Counted from the first letter of the stretch, positions 7,543 to 16,765 are shown. The stretch: 34,426 nt of DNA from Bradyrhizobium sp. (GCF_004799405.1 NZ_SSMW01000083.1:1-34426), one strand, 5' to 3'. Numbers and translations are program-made. Notes: generated by a model from the sequence alone, not told the origin.

Positions 7543-9177
7543 TCAACCGGCGCCCCGCTGCATTTTGCAAATGAACGACAGACGCAACAGCTTTGGCGAC
7601 AGCAATTCCCGCCGCGTGACGTACCGGACTTCGTCGCAATGTTCCGGAGGCTGCCTGTTGGTCCGCGTTGTACTGACAAAAAAATAGGTCGTGCCGGGCG
7701 GCACCGCCTCTGTTTCCGTGGCAAACCGTTCGGGAGCGAAAATCCTGACCAGGTGGCCAGCGTTGGCATCCGTGGGACTGACGATCCAGTCCGTCGGGCC
7801 CTGCAGGCCACGAGCATGGGCTGCCGCCTCGCGCAATGAATAACCCCAATAATCGGTCTCGAAGTTTTTCTCACTTGCGAAGAACCGCGCTGGTTCGTTG
7901 AACCAGACATACTGGTAAGGCTGGATCTTTGCCGAATCGGCGACCAGAAACAGGAAATAGCAGGCAAGCCACCACTGTTGTCGCCGCCAAAAGATGGCGG
8001 GTCTGCTGATGAAGATCGCCGCTACAGCCAGCGGCACCAGGAACAGGGTGTGACGAACGCCGTCGTAGAGCGTGGAGTTGCGGATCGCGATCGCCAGGAT
8101 CGGCCAGGCCAGCGCCACCATCACGAGATGTTGGCCTGACCGACAATCACGAAACGACCGGCAATAAAGATAGACCGAACCGATCAGGCCGATCCAAAGC
8201 AGAAGCGGCAGCTTGACCCCGTACCAAACCCCCAGATACTTGAGGACCGAATAGCCTTGGCCGTCCGCAAAATCGCGGCCGACACACTCTCCCGCAGCCA
8301 GCGTGCAGCTACCCCATGCATGCTGCGACATGTAGGTGAGGCTGGTGATCGCGAACTGAACCGGCTCCAGCCACGCCGGCGGCGTGGCAAGATAGAGAAG
8401 AAGCAGACAAATCGCGGCTTGTCCCGCCAGGATTGCGAACCGACGGGCCGAGGGCTGGCGCAGCGCGGCGATCAAAACAGCGAGACAGGCCGGCAGCGCG
8501 AGCGGGATCGCCGCAAGCTTCTGGATCCCGATGAAAAAAACCGCCAGGAAAAACCAGAAGGATGTTCGCGACCGTCCATCCCCGGAGTAGGCGGTGGCGT
8601 AATAGGTTGCAGCGATGACGCCGGTGGCGACGGGTATGTCCTTGTAATCGAAAAATCCGTAGCCGGTCCAAAATGGCGTCAGCAGAAGCGCGGCCCCGGC
8701 CAACGAGCCGGCGTCTCGATCGCCCGTCACCAGGGATACCAGCCGTCGCGTGTAGGCCGCGGCTGCGATCGCGCACAGAAACGTCAGGATATGCAGGAGA
8801 ACCGAGTAGCTGTGCTCGTAGCTATGAACCGCTTCTTTCAGCCATACGATATCGATCAGGTACGATAGCGCGTAGGGAAGAAAAACCGAGCCTATCCCGT
8901 AGAAGGCGGAGTCTCCGGGAATGGAGTGAAAGGTCTGAGCGGCCGCGCCCGACAAGACGCCCTTGGCGAAGAACAGCTGTTCTCCGAACTTCCTGAATTC
9001 TTCCACCTCATCCCAAATCGGCCCGGCGCTCAGGAGGGAGTGGACGAAGAAGGCCACCGCTACCAGCATGGCGACCCGATACCACACAGTTGGAGTTGCC
9101 AGCACCCGCCGCAGCGAAACCCGGTCTTGAGAAATTAAATGCAGCTCGGAAGCTGACCGGTTGATCCTCCCATCCAT
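7543..9177 (-). CDS. GT-C fold membrane glycosyltransferase (GT39/ArnT-like)
   Basis: The 544-residue protein has about ten to twelve hydrophobic helices and a hydrophilic C-terminal third. After the first membrane segment comes SAGPIWDEVEEF, with the Asp-Glu pair (Asp56, Glu57) expected in the first periplasmic loop of GT-C enzymes, which use polyprenyl-phosphate sugars. GYGFFDYKDIPV and QYVWFNEPARFF...ETDYWGYS resemble segments seen in GT39-like bacterial proteins. It probably transfers a sugar to an envelope acceptor on the periplasmic face; donor and acceptor are unknown. Its start lies 37 bases after the stop of the methyltransferase-GT2 gene, so an operon is likely. Base composition looks lower in GC than the flanks: 7861-7920 has 29 G/C in 60. 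Confidence 0.8.
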   Translation of the reverse strand: MDGRINRSASELHLISQDRVSLRRVLATPTVWYRVAMLVAVAFFVHSLLSAGPIWDEVEEFRKFGEQLFFAKGVLSGAAAQTFHSIPGDSAFYGIGSVFLPYALSYLIDIVWLKEAVHSYEHSYSVLLHILTFLCAIAAAAYTRRLVSLVTGDRDAGSLAGAALLLTPFWTGYGFFDYKDIPVATGVIAATYYATAYSGDGRSRTSFWFFLAVFFIGIQKLAAIPLALPACLAVLIAALRQPSARRFAILAGQAAICLLLLYLATPPAWLEPVQFAITSLTYMSQHAWGSCTLAAGECVGRDFADGQGYSVLKYLGVWYGVKLPLLLWIGLIGSVYLYCRSFRDCRSGQHLVMVALAWPILAIAIRNSTLYDGVRHTLFLVPLAVAAIFISRPAIFWRRQQWWLACYFLFLVADSAKIQPYQYVWFNEPARFFASEKNFETDYWGYSLREAAAHARGLQGPTDWIVSPTDANAGHLVRIFAPERFATETEAVPPGTTYFFVSTTRTNRQPPEHCDEVRYVTRRELLSPKLLRLSFICKMQRGAG

Positions 9178-9214
9178 GCGCTACCGGTCTCCCTCATCCT
9201 GCGCGCTCACGCGG

Positions 9215-10660
9215 TCAGATTGCCTTCAATTTTCGATAGGCGAACCATACCATCTTCAGCAATAGCCAGCCGTCGCGAAAGCGCGAGATCTGGGTCGCGC
9301 CGAAGGTCCGGGCCCGATAATGGATCGGCGTCTCGACGATCTTGAGATTTTGCTTCGCCGCGCCGAAAATCAGGTCGAAGTCGCCGAACGGATCGAAATC
9401 CCCGAAATACTCACGCTCCCGCGCCAACACCTCGTAGTCCTTCCGCAGCAGGACCTTGGTGCCACACAGCGTGTCAGTCAGGCGCGTGTTGACCAGATAG
9501 CTGAACAGATAGGCGAAGCAGCGGTTGACGATGAGGTTGAGCGGGCGCATCGCCCCGCTTTCCATCGGATAGACAAGCCGGGTGCCGTTGACGAATTCCG
9601 CTTTGCCGGTCTCGATCACCGCGTGAAATTTCGGCAGCGCCTCCGGCGGCATCGTCAGGTCTGCGTCCAGAACGAGCAGCACGTCATGCTTCGCCGCGCC
9701 GAAACCCTTGCGGACGGCGTCGCCCTTGCCCTGGCCATCCTGCTTCAGGACCTTGATGTCCCAGCTACCCCGGTAGGCTTCCCGGACCCGCTCGCATTCA
9801 TCGAACGTACCGTCGCTGGAATTACCCTCGACGAACAAAATCTCCTGCGCCGAGCCGAAGCGCGGCATCCGGCGAATCGCGTTTTCGATATTGCCGCGTT
9901 CGTTCCGGCACGGGATTAGAATGCTTGCGGAAAACTTCCGGTCCGGAAATAGCTGGACCGGCCGGCCGACCAGGTAGGTGCGAAGACAAAACCGCCTGAT
10001 TCCCGGCAATGGCGCGATGAAGCGGTTGATGAAAGGGCCCAGTCCGAACCAGCGCCGCGGCAGCAATTGCCGTTGTTCCCGCGCGATCACCTCGAAATCG
10101 GCAAGGTCCATCAGGTTGAGGAAGTCGGCCGTGGCGATGTAATTGATCTTTGGTTGCCTGCTGCGCAGCCGCAGCGCTTCCGCAATTTTCAATATCGGTT
10201 CCCAGAGATGTGAATAATAGGAGATAATCATCCGCGTCGATGGCGCACACAGACGGTGGACATTCCGCAGCGTTCCGTCGATGTCCTCGAACATACCGAT
10301 GGTGTCGGCGATCACGATGTAGTCGAACGGTCCCTCGATTGTGGCAAGCGTGTCCGGTTCTTCGACGTCGCCCAGGACAAAGGAAAGCTCGGGATGCCGC
10401 GCTTTGGCACGCGCGATGGTGTCGGCGCCGAAGTCGACGCCGACGCCGTAAGACGGCCTCAGGGCGGCGAGCAGGTCTCCGCGACCGCAGCCAAGCTCGA
10501 GTACGCGCTTTCCCGGCGGTATGAGGAACCGCATAAACTTGCGGTCGTCTTCGTGATAGGCAGTGTTGAACTCGCGCCAGCGGTCAAGTTCGTCGACATT
10601 GGCTTCGTAGTAATCGAGCAGGTCTCGCTTGCGCTGGCTGCGAAGTTGTAACGAGGCCAT
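9215..10660 (-). CDS. Methyltransferase / GT2 glycosyltransferase fusion
   Basis: This 481-residue protein joins two enzymes. Residues about 40-200 form a class I SAM-dependent methyltransferase, with motif I VLELGCGRGD (53-62), the acidic GVDFG after beta-2 and VLGDVEEPD. Residues about 245-480 form a GT-A family 2 transferase of the polyprenyl-phosphate sugar synthase type, with ASILIPCRNERGNIE, LFVEGNSSDGT, the DAD metal motif (332-334) and the HYRARTFGATQ region. It has no C-terminal membrane helices, so it resembles soluble DPM1. A likely role is making a polyprenyl-phosphate sugar for the GT-C enzyme encoded just downstream; the methylated substrate is unknown. The start has AAGGGA 4 bases upstream, present as one of two tandem copies. 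Confidence 0.87.
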   Translation of the reverse strand: MASLQLRSQRKRDLLDYYEANVDELDRWREFNTAYHEDDRKFMRFLIPPGKRVLELGCGRGDLLAALRPSYGVGVDFGADTIARAKARHPELSFVLGDVEEPDTLATIEGPFDYIVIADTIGMFEDIDGTLRNVHRLCAPSTRMIISYYSHLWEPILKIAEALRLRSRQPKINYIATADFLNLMDLADFEVIAREQRQLLPRRWFGLGPFINRFIAPLPGIRRFCLRTYLVGRPVQLFPDRKFSASILIPCRNERGNIENAIRRMPRFGSAQEILFVEGNSSDGTFDECERVREAYRGSWDIKVLKQDGQGKGDAVRKGFGAAKHDVLLVLDADLTMPPEALPKFHAVIETGKAEFVNGTRLVYPMESGAMRPLNLIVNRCFAYLFSYLVNTRLTDTLCGTKVLLRKDYEVLAREREYFGDFDPFGDFDLIFGAAKQNLKIVETPIHYRARTFGATQISRFRDGWLLLKMVWFAYRKLKAI

Positions 10661-10663
10661 AAC

Positions 10664-10686
10664 ATCCCTTAAATATATCCCTTAAA
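10664..10686 (-). promoter_or_regulatory. Tandem duplicated ribosome site
   Basis: The 10-base unit ATCCCTTAAA occurs at 10664-10673 and again at 10677-10686, a period of 13. Read on the minus strand this gives two AAGGGAT ribosome sites in A/T-rich sequence ahead of the methyltransferase-GT2 start. The nearer one is correctly placed; the farther one is about 13 bases too distant to act directly. Confidence 0.6.
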
Positions 10687-10941
10687 ATACTGTAGGCGCC
10701 TTCGCGCAAAACATAGCACGGCAATGCGGCGGCATTTAACCGGCTTTGGGGCCCTCCGGTCCTCTTGCAAAATTAGATTTTGATATCAATTGCTTGGGAG
10801 GCACCTGAGGCGGCTTTTCGGGCACCGCTCTTCTTGGGTGTCCCTGTCAGCCTTCGAGACAACCGGCCACTCGCCTCCTTCGGATTTGGGCGGTAGATTG
10901 TCCGAAAGCCGATTCGACGAGGCTCGAAAGAACGAAACACC

Positions 10942-11568
10942 ATGACCGTACGCCTGTATCGCGGCGACCTGCCGGACCTGTCGCGCTTTACCGACTCGGT
11001 GGCGATCGATACCGAGACGATGGGGCTGCATCCGCATCGCGACCGGCTCTGCGTGGTGCAGTTGTCGAATGGCGATGGCAGCGCCGATGTGGTGCAGATA
11101 CCCAAGGATCACGGCAAGGCTCATGGCGATGCGCCGAACCTGAAGGCGCTGCTGGCCAATCCCAAAATCACCAAGATCTTCCATTTCGCGCGGTTCGATC
11201 TCGCCGCACTCTACAATGCCTTTGGCGTGATGCCGGGTCCGGTGTACTGTACCAAGATCGCTTCGCGGCTGACCCGCACCTATACCGATCGCCACGGCCT
11301 CAAGGATCTGGTGCGCGAGGTGCTCAACATCGATCTGTCGAAGCAGCAGCAATCGAGCGACTGGGGTTCCCAAACCCTGAGCGAGGCGCAACTGGTTTAC
11401 GCGGCCTCCGACGTGTTGCATCTGCGTGCCCTTCGCGAACGCCTCGACGCCATGCTGGCCCGCGAGGGCCGCAACGAGTTGGCGCAGGCCTGTTTCGAGT
11501 TTTTGCCGACCCGGGCAAGGCTCGATCTGCAGGGCTGGAACACCGAGGACATTTTCGCCCATTCCTGA
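10942..11568 (+). CDS. rnd: Ribonuclease D, short form (DEDDy 3'-5' exonuclease)
   Basis: The 208-residue protein is a DEDDy exonuclease. The catalytic residues are Asp23 and Glu25 in AIDTETMGL, Asp86 in HFARFDLAAL, and Tyr153 with Asp157 in YAASDVLHL. It lacks the HRDC domains of Escherichia coli RNase D, and this single-domain form is common in alphaproteobacteria. Expected activity is 3' trimming of tRNA precursors or other RNAs in the cytoplasm. The start gives the usual N-terminus but has no obvious ribosome site; GAGG lies about 20 bases upstream. It precedes lptC in the same orientation with a 132-base gap, so separate transcription is possible. The gap 10687-10941 shows no further feature I can support. 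Confidence 0.9.
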   Translation: MTVRLYRGDLPDLSRFTDSVAIDTETMGLHPHRDRLCVVQLSNGDGSADVVQIPKDHGKAHGDAPNLKALLANPKITKIFHFARFDLAALYNAFGVMPGPVYCTKIASRLTRTYTDRHGLKDLVREVLNIDLSKQQQSSDWGSQTLSEAQLVYAASDVLHLRALRERLDAMLAREGRNELAQACFEFLPTRARLDLQGWNTEDIFAHS

Positions 11569-11700
11569 CACGGCCGGGATTTCCGCCGCGTTTCGGTCAC
11601 ACTCGTAACACGAGGTCGCAAGCTGCATAATCCGGCGATCGCGGCTACAATGACCGGGTCTCGTTTGATTTGGAGCAGTCTCGCTTTGCCTGGAGCAGCG

Positions 11701-12411
11701 GTGAATTCGGTTCAGAACCCAGCCTATCTTGCCGCACTGGAAGCGCGTTTTGCGGTTGCCGCGCGCCACAGCCGCAGGGTACGGGTGCTGCGCGTCGCGG
11801 TTCCGGTGATCGTGGTCGTGGCGATGGGCGCAATCGTCGCGGTGTCGATCTTCAATCCGTTCCGGATCTTGCTGCCCAAGCTTCCGCTAGACATGGGAAA
11901 TGTCGTGGTTTCCGGCACCAAGATCACGATGGAATCGCCGCATATGTCCGGCTATACGACCGATCAGCGGCCCTACGAGATGTGGGCGAAAACCGCCACC
12001 CAGGACCTGACCGATTCGGATCATGTCGATCTCAGGACGCTGCGGGCCAAGCTCCTGATGCAAGACCGCACCACCGTCACAATGGATGCCCGCAACGGGT
12101 TGTTCGACAACAAGAAGCAATTGCTGGACCTGCACAAGGATATCTTCCTGCAGTCCTCCACGGGCTATGAAGCGCGCTTGAGTCAGGCGCTGGTCGATAT
12201 GGGCAAGGGCACGGTGACGTCGGAAGAACATGTCGATGTCAAATTGCTGAACGGAACGCTTACCTCCGACAGGCTCCGGATTACCGGCGGCGGCGAACTG
12301 GTGGTCTTCGACGGCAACGTCGTGATGGATTTGCAGCATCTGTCGCAGGGTGCATCGGGTTCGCCCGCCAACACGCCGCCGGCATCCGGCAAACCGGCCA
12401 ACCCGAAATGA
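11701..12411 (+). CDS. lptC: LPS export system protein LptC
   Basis: LptC is the bitopic inner-membrane protein that passes LPS from LptB2FG to periplasmic LptA. The product has one membrane helix (about residues 31-50, VAVPVIVVVAMGAIVAVSI) and a periplasmic beta-jellyroll domain (about 70-215) with repeating strands such as VVVSGTKITMES and LTSDRLRITGGGELVVFDGNVVM. The C-terminus is Pro/Ala-rich. GTG at 11701 is chosen as the start because GGAG lies 5 bases upstream (11692-11695); the upstream ATG at 11650 has no ribosome site. This gives 236 residues. Its stop overlaps the lptA start by 4 bases (ATGA, 12408-12411), showing translational coupling. Confidence 0.88.
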   Translation: MNSVQNPAYLAALEARFAVAARHSRRVRVLRVAVPVIVVVAMGAIVAVSIFNPFRILLPKLPLDMGNVVVSGTKITMESPHMSGYTTDQRPYEMWAKTATQDLTDSDHVDLRTLRAKLLMQDRTTVTMDARNGLFDNKKQLLDLHKDIFLQSSTGYEARLSQALVDMGKGTVTSEEHVDVKLLNGTLTSDRLRITGGGELVVFDGNVVMDLQHLSQGASGSPANTPPASGKPANPK

Positions 12412-13112
12412 CTTTCATGATGATGGTTTTTCCGCGCAGGACTTTCCGTCGGCGCATCCTGCGTGGCGCCCGGATGATGCTCGCCGCATCGGCGCTGATC
12501 GCTGCCAGCGAAGCCGCTGCGCAGCACACCGTGCAGGGTATTCCCAACGCGATGCAGGGTTTTTCGCAAAATCGCGACCAGCCGATACACATCGAGGCCG
12601 CCTCGCTTGAGGTGCGCGACAAGAAAAAGGAAGCGACCTTTGTCGGCAATGTGAAGGTCGTGCAGGGCGACACCACCATGACTTCCAAGATACTGGTCGT
12701 GTTCTACGAGCAGAACACCGCGCCCGCCGGCAATGGCACGTCCGCGACACCGCCGCCGATCCAGTCCGCGACGCCGGGCCCCGGCGGCAGCTCATCGATC
12801 CGCAAGCTCGAGGCCAAGGGCAATGTGGTCGTGACCAAGGTAGATCAGGTCGTGACCGGCGATACCGCGGTGTTCGACACCAAGGCCAATCTGATCACCA
12901 TGCTCGGCAACCCGGTCGTACTGACCCAGTGCAAAAGCGTGCTGCGCGGCGACCGCCTGCTGGTGGACATGACGACCGGTGTTTCGCGGGTGGAATCCGA
13001 CAGCGGCAAGGTCCAGGGTCTTTTCATCCAGTCGGGTCCGGGATGCACCCCGGTCACGCCCGGCGCGGGAGCCCCTGCGCCGACATCGGGTGCCCCAAAT
13101 AAACCAAAATAA
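12408..13112 (+). CDS. lptA: LPS transport periplasmic protein LptA
   Basis: LptA bridges LptC and LptD, shielding lipid A as LPS crosses the periplasm. The 234-residue product has a signal peptide (hydrophobic [14 protein letters not shown], ending near residue 38) and an OstA/LptA domain. The domain contains [60 protein letters not shown] and [20 protein letters not shown] proline/glycine/serine-rich insert (about 105-128) separates two parts of the domain, and the C-terminus is a Pro/Ala-rich tail. The start overlaps the lptC stop by 4 bases. Followed 212 bases later by lptB in the same direction. Confidence 0.9.
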   Translation: MTFMMMVFPRRTFRRRILRGARMMLAASALIAASEAAAQHTVQGIPNAMQGFSQNRDQPIHIEAASLEVRDKKKEATFVGNVKVVQGDTTMTSKILVVFYEQNTAPAGNGTSATPPPIQSATPGPGGSSSIRKLEAKGNVVVTKVDQVVTGDTAVFDTKANLITMLGNPVVLTQCKSVLRGDRLLVDMTTGVSRVESDSGKVQGLFIQSGPGCTPVTPGAGAPAPTSGAPNKPK

Positions 13113-13324
13113 TATCAATCACTTGTCGGCTACCAGCAGGTGGCGAGGTTGAAGCCCGTCGCCTGAGCCTGTATCTACCTCGGCACCCGGCAAATGCCAT
13201 CTGTGGCCCAAATCGGGGGTGTTTCGCTGGGCAAGGGACATCCATTCATTCATGTTGCGGAAGCGAATCGAATCGCCGCGGCGGCGGGTCGAGGGATCAC
13301 CGTGAAAGGCTGAGCGAAGCGGGG

Positions 13325-14320
13325 ATGGTGGACCTACTCGGCATGTTCCGTCGACGCACGGCCAAGCGCGGTCCGCAAGGATTCGCGCGTTCTCGTGCGG
13401 ATATCACCGCGCTTGGGGATTCTATGGGCAATATGCTGACCAGTCCGGTGCGCGATGCGCCTCCGTTGGCCCGCGAGGCGCCGGAGTTGAGACTGGATAC
13501 GCCGCGGGCCGAACGGCCGCCATCTGCGGAAAAACCCCGCCCGCGCGCCAGAACCAATGGCGCCGCGGCGCCGGTGGCCTCGCGGCTGGCGCAGCGCGCC
13601 GGCTATCTGGCTGTGCACAACGTGGAAAAGAGTTTCGGCACGCGCCGGGTCGTGCGCGGCGTCAGCATCTACGTTCGTCGCGGCGAAGCGGTGGGTCTGC
13701 TGGGCCCGAACGGCGCCGGCAAGACCACGGTGTTTTACATGATCACCGGCCTCATTCCGGCCGACAAGGGCGCCATCGAACTGGACGGCCACGACGTCAC
13801 CAAGCTGCCGATGTATCAGCGCGCACGGCTCGGAATCGGCTACCTGCCGCAGGAAGCCTCGATTTTTCGCGGTCTCACCGTGGAGCAGAATATTCGTGCG
13901 GTGCTGGAAGTCGTCGAACCGTCCAGGAAAAAGCGCGAGGCCGAACTCAGCTCCCTGCTTGAGGAATTCAATATCACGCGCTTGCGCAAAACACCGTCGA
14001 TTGCGCTGTCCGGCGGCGAACGGCGGCGCGTCGAAATCGCGCGCGCGCTGGCCACCCGCCCCAATTACATGCTGCTCGATGAACCGTTCGCCGGCATCGA
14101 TCCGATCGCGGTCGGCGACATTCAGGATCTGGTCCGCCATCTCACCAATCGCGGCATCGGCGTGCTGATCACTGACCACAATGTGCGGGAAACGCTCGGC
14201 CTGACCGACCGCGCCTATATCGTCTATGCCGGGGAGATCCTGACCGAGGGCAATCCGGACGAGATCGTCAACAATCCGGATGTGCGCCGTCTTTACCTTG
14301 GCGAGGAATTCCGGCTTTAA
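13325..14320 (+). CDS. lptB: LPS export ABC transporter ATP-binding protein LptB
   Basis: LptB powers LPS extraction from the inner membrane with LptF and LptG. Visible motifs are Walker [10 protein letters not shown] (127-135), the Q-loop region [17 protein letters not shown], signature LSGGE (228-232), Walker B YMLLDE (248-253) and the switch His in ITDHNVRE. The C-terminus LYLGEEFRL is typical of LptB. At 331 residues it is about 90 longer than Escherichia coli LptB (241). The extra N-terminal part is rich in Arg, Pro and Ala and looks disordered. The ATG at 13325 has only a weak ribosome site, so a later start such as the Met at residue 34 or 37 is possible. The 212-base gap from lptA shows no clear terminator. 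The end of the gene is tandemly duplicated. Confidence 0.92.
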   Translation: MVDLLGMFRRRTAKRGPQGFARSRADITALGDSMGNMLTSPVRDAPPLAREAPELRLDTPRAERPPSAEKPRPRARTNGAAAPVASRLAQRAGYLAVHNVEKSFGTRRVVRGVSIYVRRGEAVGLLGPNGAGKTTVFYMITGLIPADKGAIELDGHDVTKLPMYQRARLGIGYLPQEASIFRGLTVEQNIRAVLEVVEPSRKKREAELSSLLEEFNITRLRKTPSIALSGGERRRVEIARALATRPNYMLLDEPFAGIDPIAVGDIQDLVRHLTNRGIGVLITDHNVRETLGLTDRAYIVYAGEILTEGNPDEIVNNPDVRRLYLGEEFRL

Positions 14321-14345
14321 CCTTGGCTCGGAATTCCGCCTCTAG
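14296..14345. repeat. 25-base tandem duplication of the lptB gene end
   Basis: Copies at 14296-14320 and 14321-14345 match at 20 of 25 positions. The first is the end of lptB, encoding LGEEFRL and TAA. The second, in its own frame, would encode LGSEFRL and TAG. Three of the five differences are silent (CGG/CGC, CTT/CTC, TAA/TAG). The second copy is not translated in the lptB frame. Confidence 0.8.
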
Positions 14346-14436
14346 TCCTTTTTTCCGTTTCGTCAAGCCGTGTACATCGGCTTTGGACTAGTTTAAGCAA
14401 GAATCGGACCAACTTTACGGATCGGTTCTTGTTTCG

Positions 14437-16098
14437 ATGGCTCTGACGCAGAGATTAGAGTTCCGCCAGTCGCAGTCGCTGGTGATGACGCCGCAGTTGA
14501 TGCAGGCGATCAAGCTGCTGCAACTGTCGAATCTCGACCTTTCGGCCTTCGTCGAGGAGGAACTGGAGCGCAATCCGCTGCTCGAGCGCGCCAGCGACGG
14601 CACCGAGCCCCCGGTTGCCGGTGAACCCGTGCCGGAGCGGGCCGAATTTTCCGATTCCGACGATTCGGGCGCCGTCTATGGCCACGACGCTGCCGCCGGG
14701 CCTTCGGAACCGGCCAACAGTGCGGCGACCGAGGGCTTCGAGCCGGTCCAGGAAGAATGGATGAACAGCGATCTCGGCAGCCGCGCCGAGATCGAGCAGA
14801 CCCTCGACACCGGCCTCGACAATGTGTTCTCCGAGGAGCCCGCCGAAGCCGCCGCGCGCACCGCGCAGGATGCCGCACCAACCGCCTATACCGAATGGGG
14901 CGGTGGCGCCTCCAACGACGACAGCTACAATCTCGAAGCCTTCGTCGCCGCCGAGATCACGCTCGGCAGTCATCTCGCCGAACAACTGGCGGTGGCGTTC
15001 ACCGCGCCGGCGCAGCGCATGATCGGGCAATATTTGATCGATCTGGTCGACGAGGCCGGCTATTTGCCGCCGGATCTGGGGCAGGCCGCCGAGCGGCTCG
15101 GCGCCTCACCCAAGGAGGTCGATGCGGTTCTCGCGGTGCTGCAGAAATTCGATCCGCCGGGTGTCTGCGCGAGAAATTTGAGCGAGTGCCTCGCAATCCA
15201 GCTGCGCGAACTCAATCGCTATGACCCAGCGATGCAGGCGTTGGTCGAGCATCTGGATCTGCTGGCCAAGCGCGATATCGCAGCCTTGCGCAAACTTTGC
15301 GGCGTCGACGATGACGACATCACCGACATGATCGGCGAAATTCGCCGGCTCGATCCCAAACCCGGTCTGAAATTCGGCTCGGCCCGAATGCAGACCATGG
15401 TGCCGGATGTCTATGTGCGGCCGGGACCCGACGGCGGCTGGCACGTCGAACTCAACAGCGACACGCTGCCGCGCGTGCTGGTCAACCAGGTCTATTATAC
15501 CGAGCTGTCGAAGACGATCCGCAAGGACGGCGACAAATCCTACTTCACCGAGTGCCTGCAGAACGCGACCTGGCTGGTGCGCGCGCTCGATCAGCGCGCC
15601 CGCACCATCCTCAAGGTCGCCACCGAGATCGTGCGCCAGCAGGACGGCTTCTTCACCCACGGTGTCGCGCATTTGCGGCCGCTCAACCTCAAGGCGGTGG
15701 CGGATGCGATCCAGATGCATGAATCGACGGTGTCGCGGGTGACCGCCAACAAATACATGGCGACCAATCGCGGCAGTTTTGAATTGAAATATTTTTTCAC
15801 CGCCTCGATCGCGTCGGCCGACGGCGGCGAAGCCCATTCGGCGGAAGCGGTCCGTCACCACATCAAGCAGTTGATCGATGCCGAAGATCCCGCGGTGATC
15901 CTCTCGGACGACACCATCGTGGAACGATTGCGCGAATCGGGCATTGATATTGCCCGCCGCACCGTCGCGAAATACCGCGAGGCGATGCGCATTCCGTCCT
16001 CGGTGCAGCGCCGCCGTGACAAGCAAAGCATGCTCGGCACCGCGTTGTCGGCGCCCGCGGCGTCCTCCGACCGGTCGCGCGACACTGCGCCGGCTTGA
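14437..16098 (+). CDS. rpoN: RNA polymerase sigma-54 factor
   Basis: Sigma-54 directs RNA polymerase to -24/-12 promoters and needs AAA+ enhancer-binding activators; in rhizobia it controls nitrogen and other accessory functions. The 553-residue product has the Gln/Leu-rich region I (LEFRQSQSLVMTPQLMQAIK), an acidic region II (about 60-150), the core-binding region, a helix-turn-helix (KAVADAIQMHESTVSRV) and the RpoN box ARRTVAKYRE (506-515) that reads the -24 element. The start ATG gives the canonical MALTQRLEF N-terminus but has no good ribosome site. The 116-base upstream gap contains an imperfect inverted repeat around AAGAATCGGACC / GGATCGGTTCTT. It is followed by hpf and ptsN. Confidence 0.97.
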   Translation: MALTQRLEFRQSQSLVMTPQLMQAIKLLQLSNLDLSAFVEEELERNPLLERASDGTEPPVAGEPVPERAEFSDSDDSGAVYGHDAAAGPSEPANSAATEGFEPVQEEWMNSDLGSRAEIEQTLDTGLDNVFSEEPAEAAARTAQDAAPTAYTEWGGGASNDDSYNLEAFVAAEITLGSHLAEQLAVAFTAPAQRMIGQYLIDLVDEAGYLPPDLGQAAERLGASPKEVDAVLAVLQKFDPPGVCARNLSECLAIQLRELNRYDPAMQALVEHLDLLAKRDIAALRKLCGVDDDDITDMIGEIRRLDPKPGLKFGSARMQTMVPDVYVRPGPDGGWHVELNSDTLPRVLVNQVYYTELSKTIRKDGDKSYFTECLQNATWLVRALDQRARTILKVATEIVRQQDGFFTHGVAHLRPLNLKAVADAIQMHESTVSRVTANKYMATNRGSFELKYFFTASIASADGGEAHSAEAVRHHIKQLIDAEDPAVILSDDTIVERLRESGIDIARRTVAKYREAMRIPSSVQRRRDKQSMLGTALSAPAASSDRSRDTAPA

Positions 16099-16156
16099 TT
16101 GCGGCGAGGCCAAGCGGAATAGTGCCAATACCGTTCCAGACCTGTCGAGGCATCGA

Positions 16157-16765
16157 ATGACTCTTCGAATCTCGGGAAAAAGCATCAGCGTCGGCGACGC
16201 GCTGCGCGATCGCGTCAGCGAGCGCACCGATGAAGTCTTGCGCAAGTATTTCGACGGCAATTATTCCGGCCACATCACGCTGAGCAAGGATGGTTTCGGA
16301 TTCCGCACCGACTGCGCGCTGCACCTGGATTCCGGGATTACGCTGGAGGCCGATTCCAACGCCGCCGACGCCTATCTCAGCGCCGATCAGGCGCTGGCCC
16401 TGATCGAGAAGCGGCTGCGGCGCTACAAGAGCCGGCTCAAGGATCGTTCGGCCCGCAAGACCCATGCCGCCGCCGCGGCGATTGCGGAAATGACCGCGCC
16501 GACGCTGGATGCGCCGAGTTATGTCATCGAGGCACCGGACGGCGAAGATGACGAGGCCGACGGCTACAATGCCGTGATCATCGCCGAGGCGACGACGTCG
16601 CTGAAACGGCTTTCGGTCAGCGAAGCGGTGATGGAACTGGACCTGACCGGGGCTGCCTGCATCGTGTTTCAGCATGGCGGCAGCGGGCGGGTGAACATCA
16701 TTTACCGGCGGCCGGACGGCAATGTGGGCTGGGTCGATCCGCCGGCCATTAACCCCGGAAGTTAG
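16157..16765 (+). CDS. hpf: Ribosome hibernation-promoting factor, long form
   Basis: The 202-residue protein has the N-terminal S30AE/YfiA domain (MTLRISGKSISVGDALRDRV through LIEKRLRRYKSRLKDR, about 1-105) that blocks tRNA and mRNA sites on idle 30S subunits. The C-terminal domain (about 145-200, VSEAVMELDL...FQHGGSGRVNIIYRRPDGNVGWVDP) mediates dimerisation into 100S particles in long HPF proteins. GAGG at 16147-16150, 6 bases upstream, fixes the ATG at 16157; the frame open further upstream overlaps rpoN and is not used. It lies 58 bases after rpoN and is probably co-transcribed with it. Confidence 0.93.
   Translation: MTLRISGKSISVGDALRDRVSERTDEVLRKYFDGNYSGHITLSKDGFGFRTDCALHLDSGITLEADSNAADAYLSADQALALIEKRLRRYKSRLKDRSARKTHAAAAAIAEMTAPTLDAPSYVIEAPDGEDDEADGYNAVIIAEATTSLKRLSVSEAVMELDLTGAACIVFQHGGSGRVNIIYRRPDGNVGWVDPPAINPGS

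Noticed and set aside
10786..11769. 327-codon open frame antisense to rnd
   Set aside because: It is a shadow of the RNase D gene; the plus-strand product has all catalytic residues of the family.
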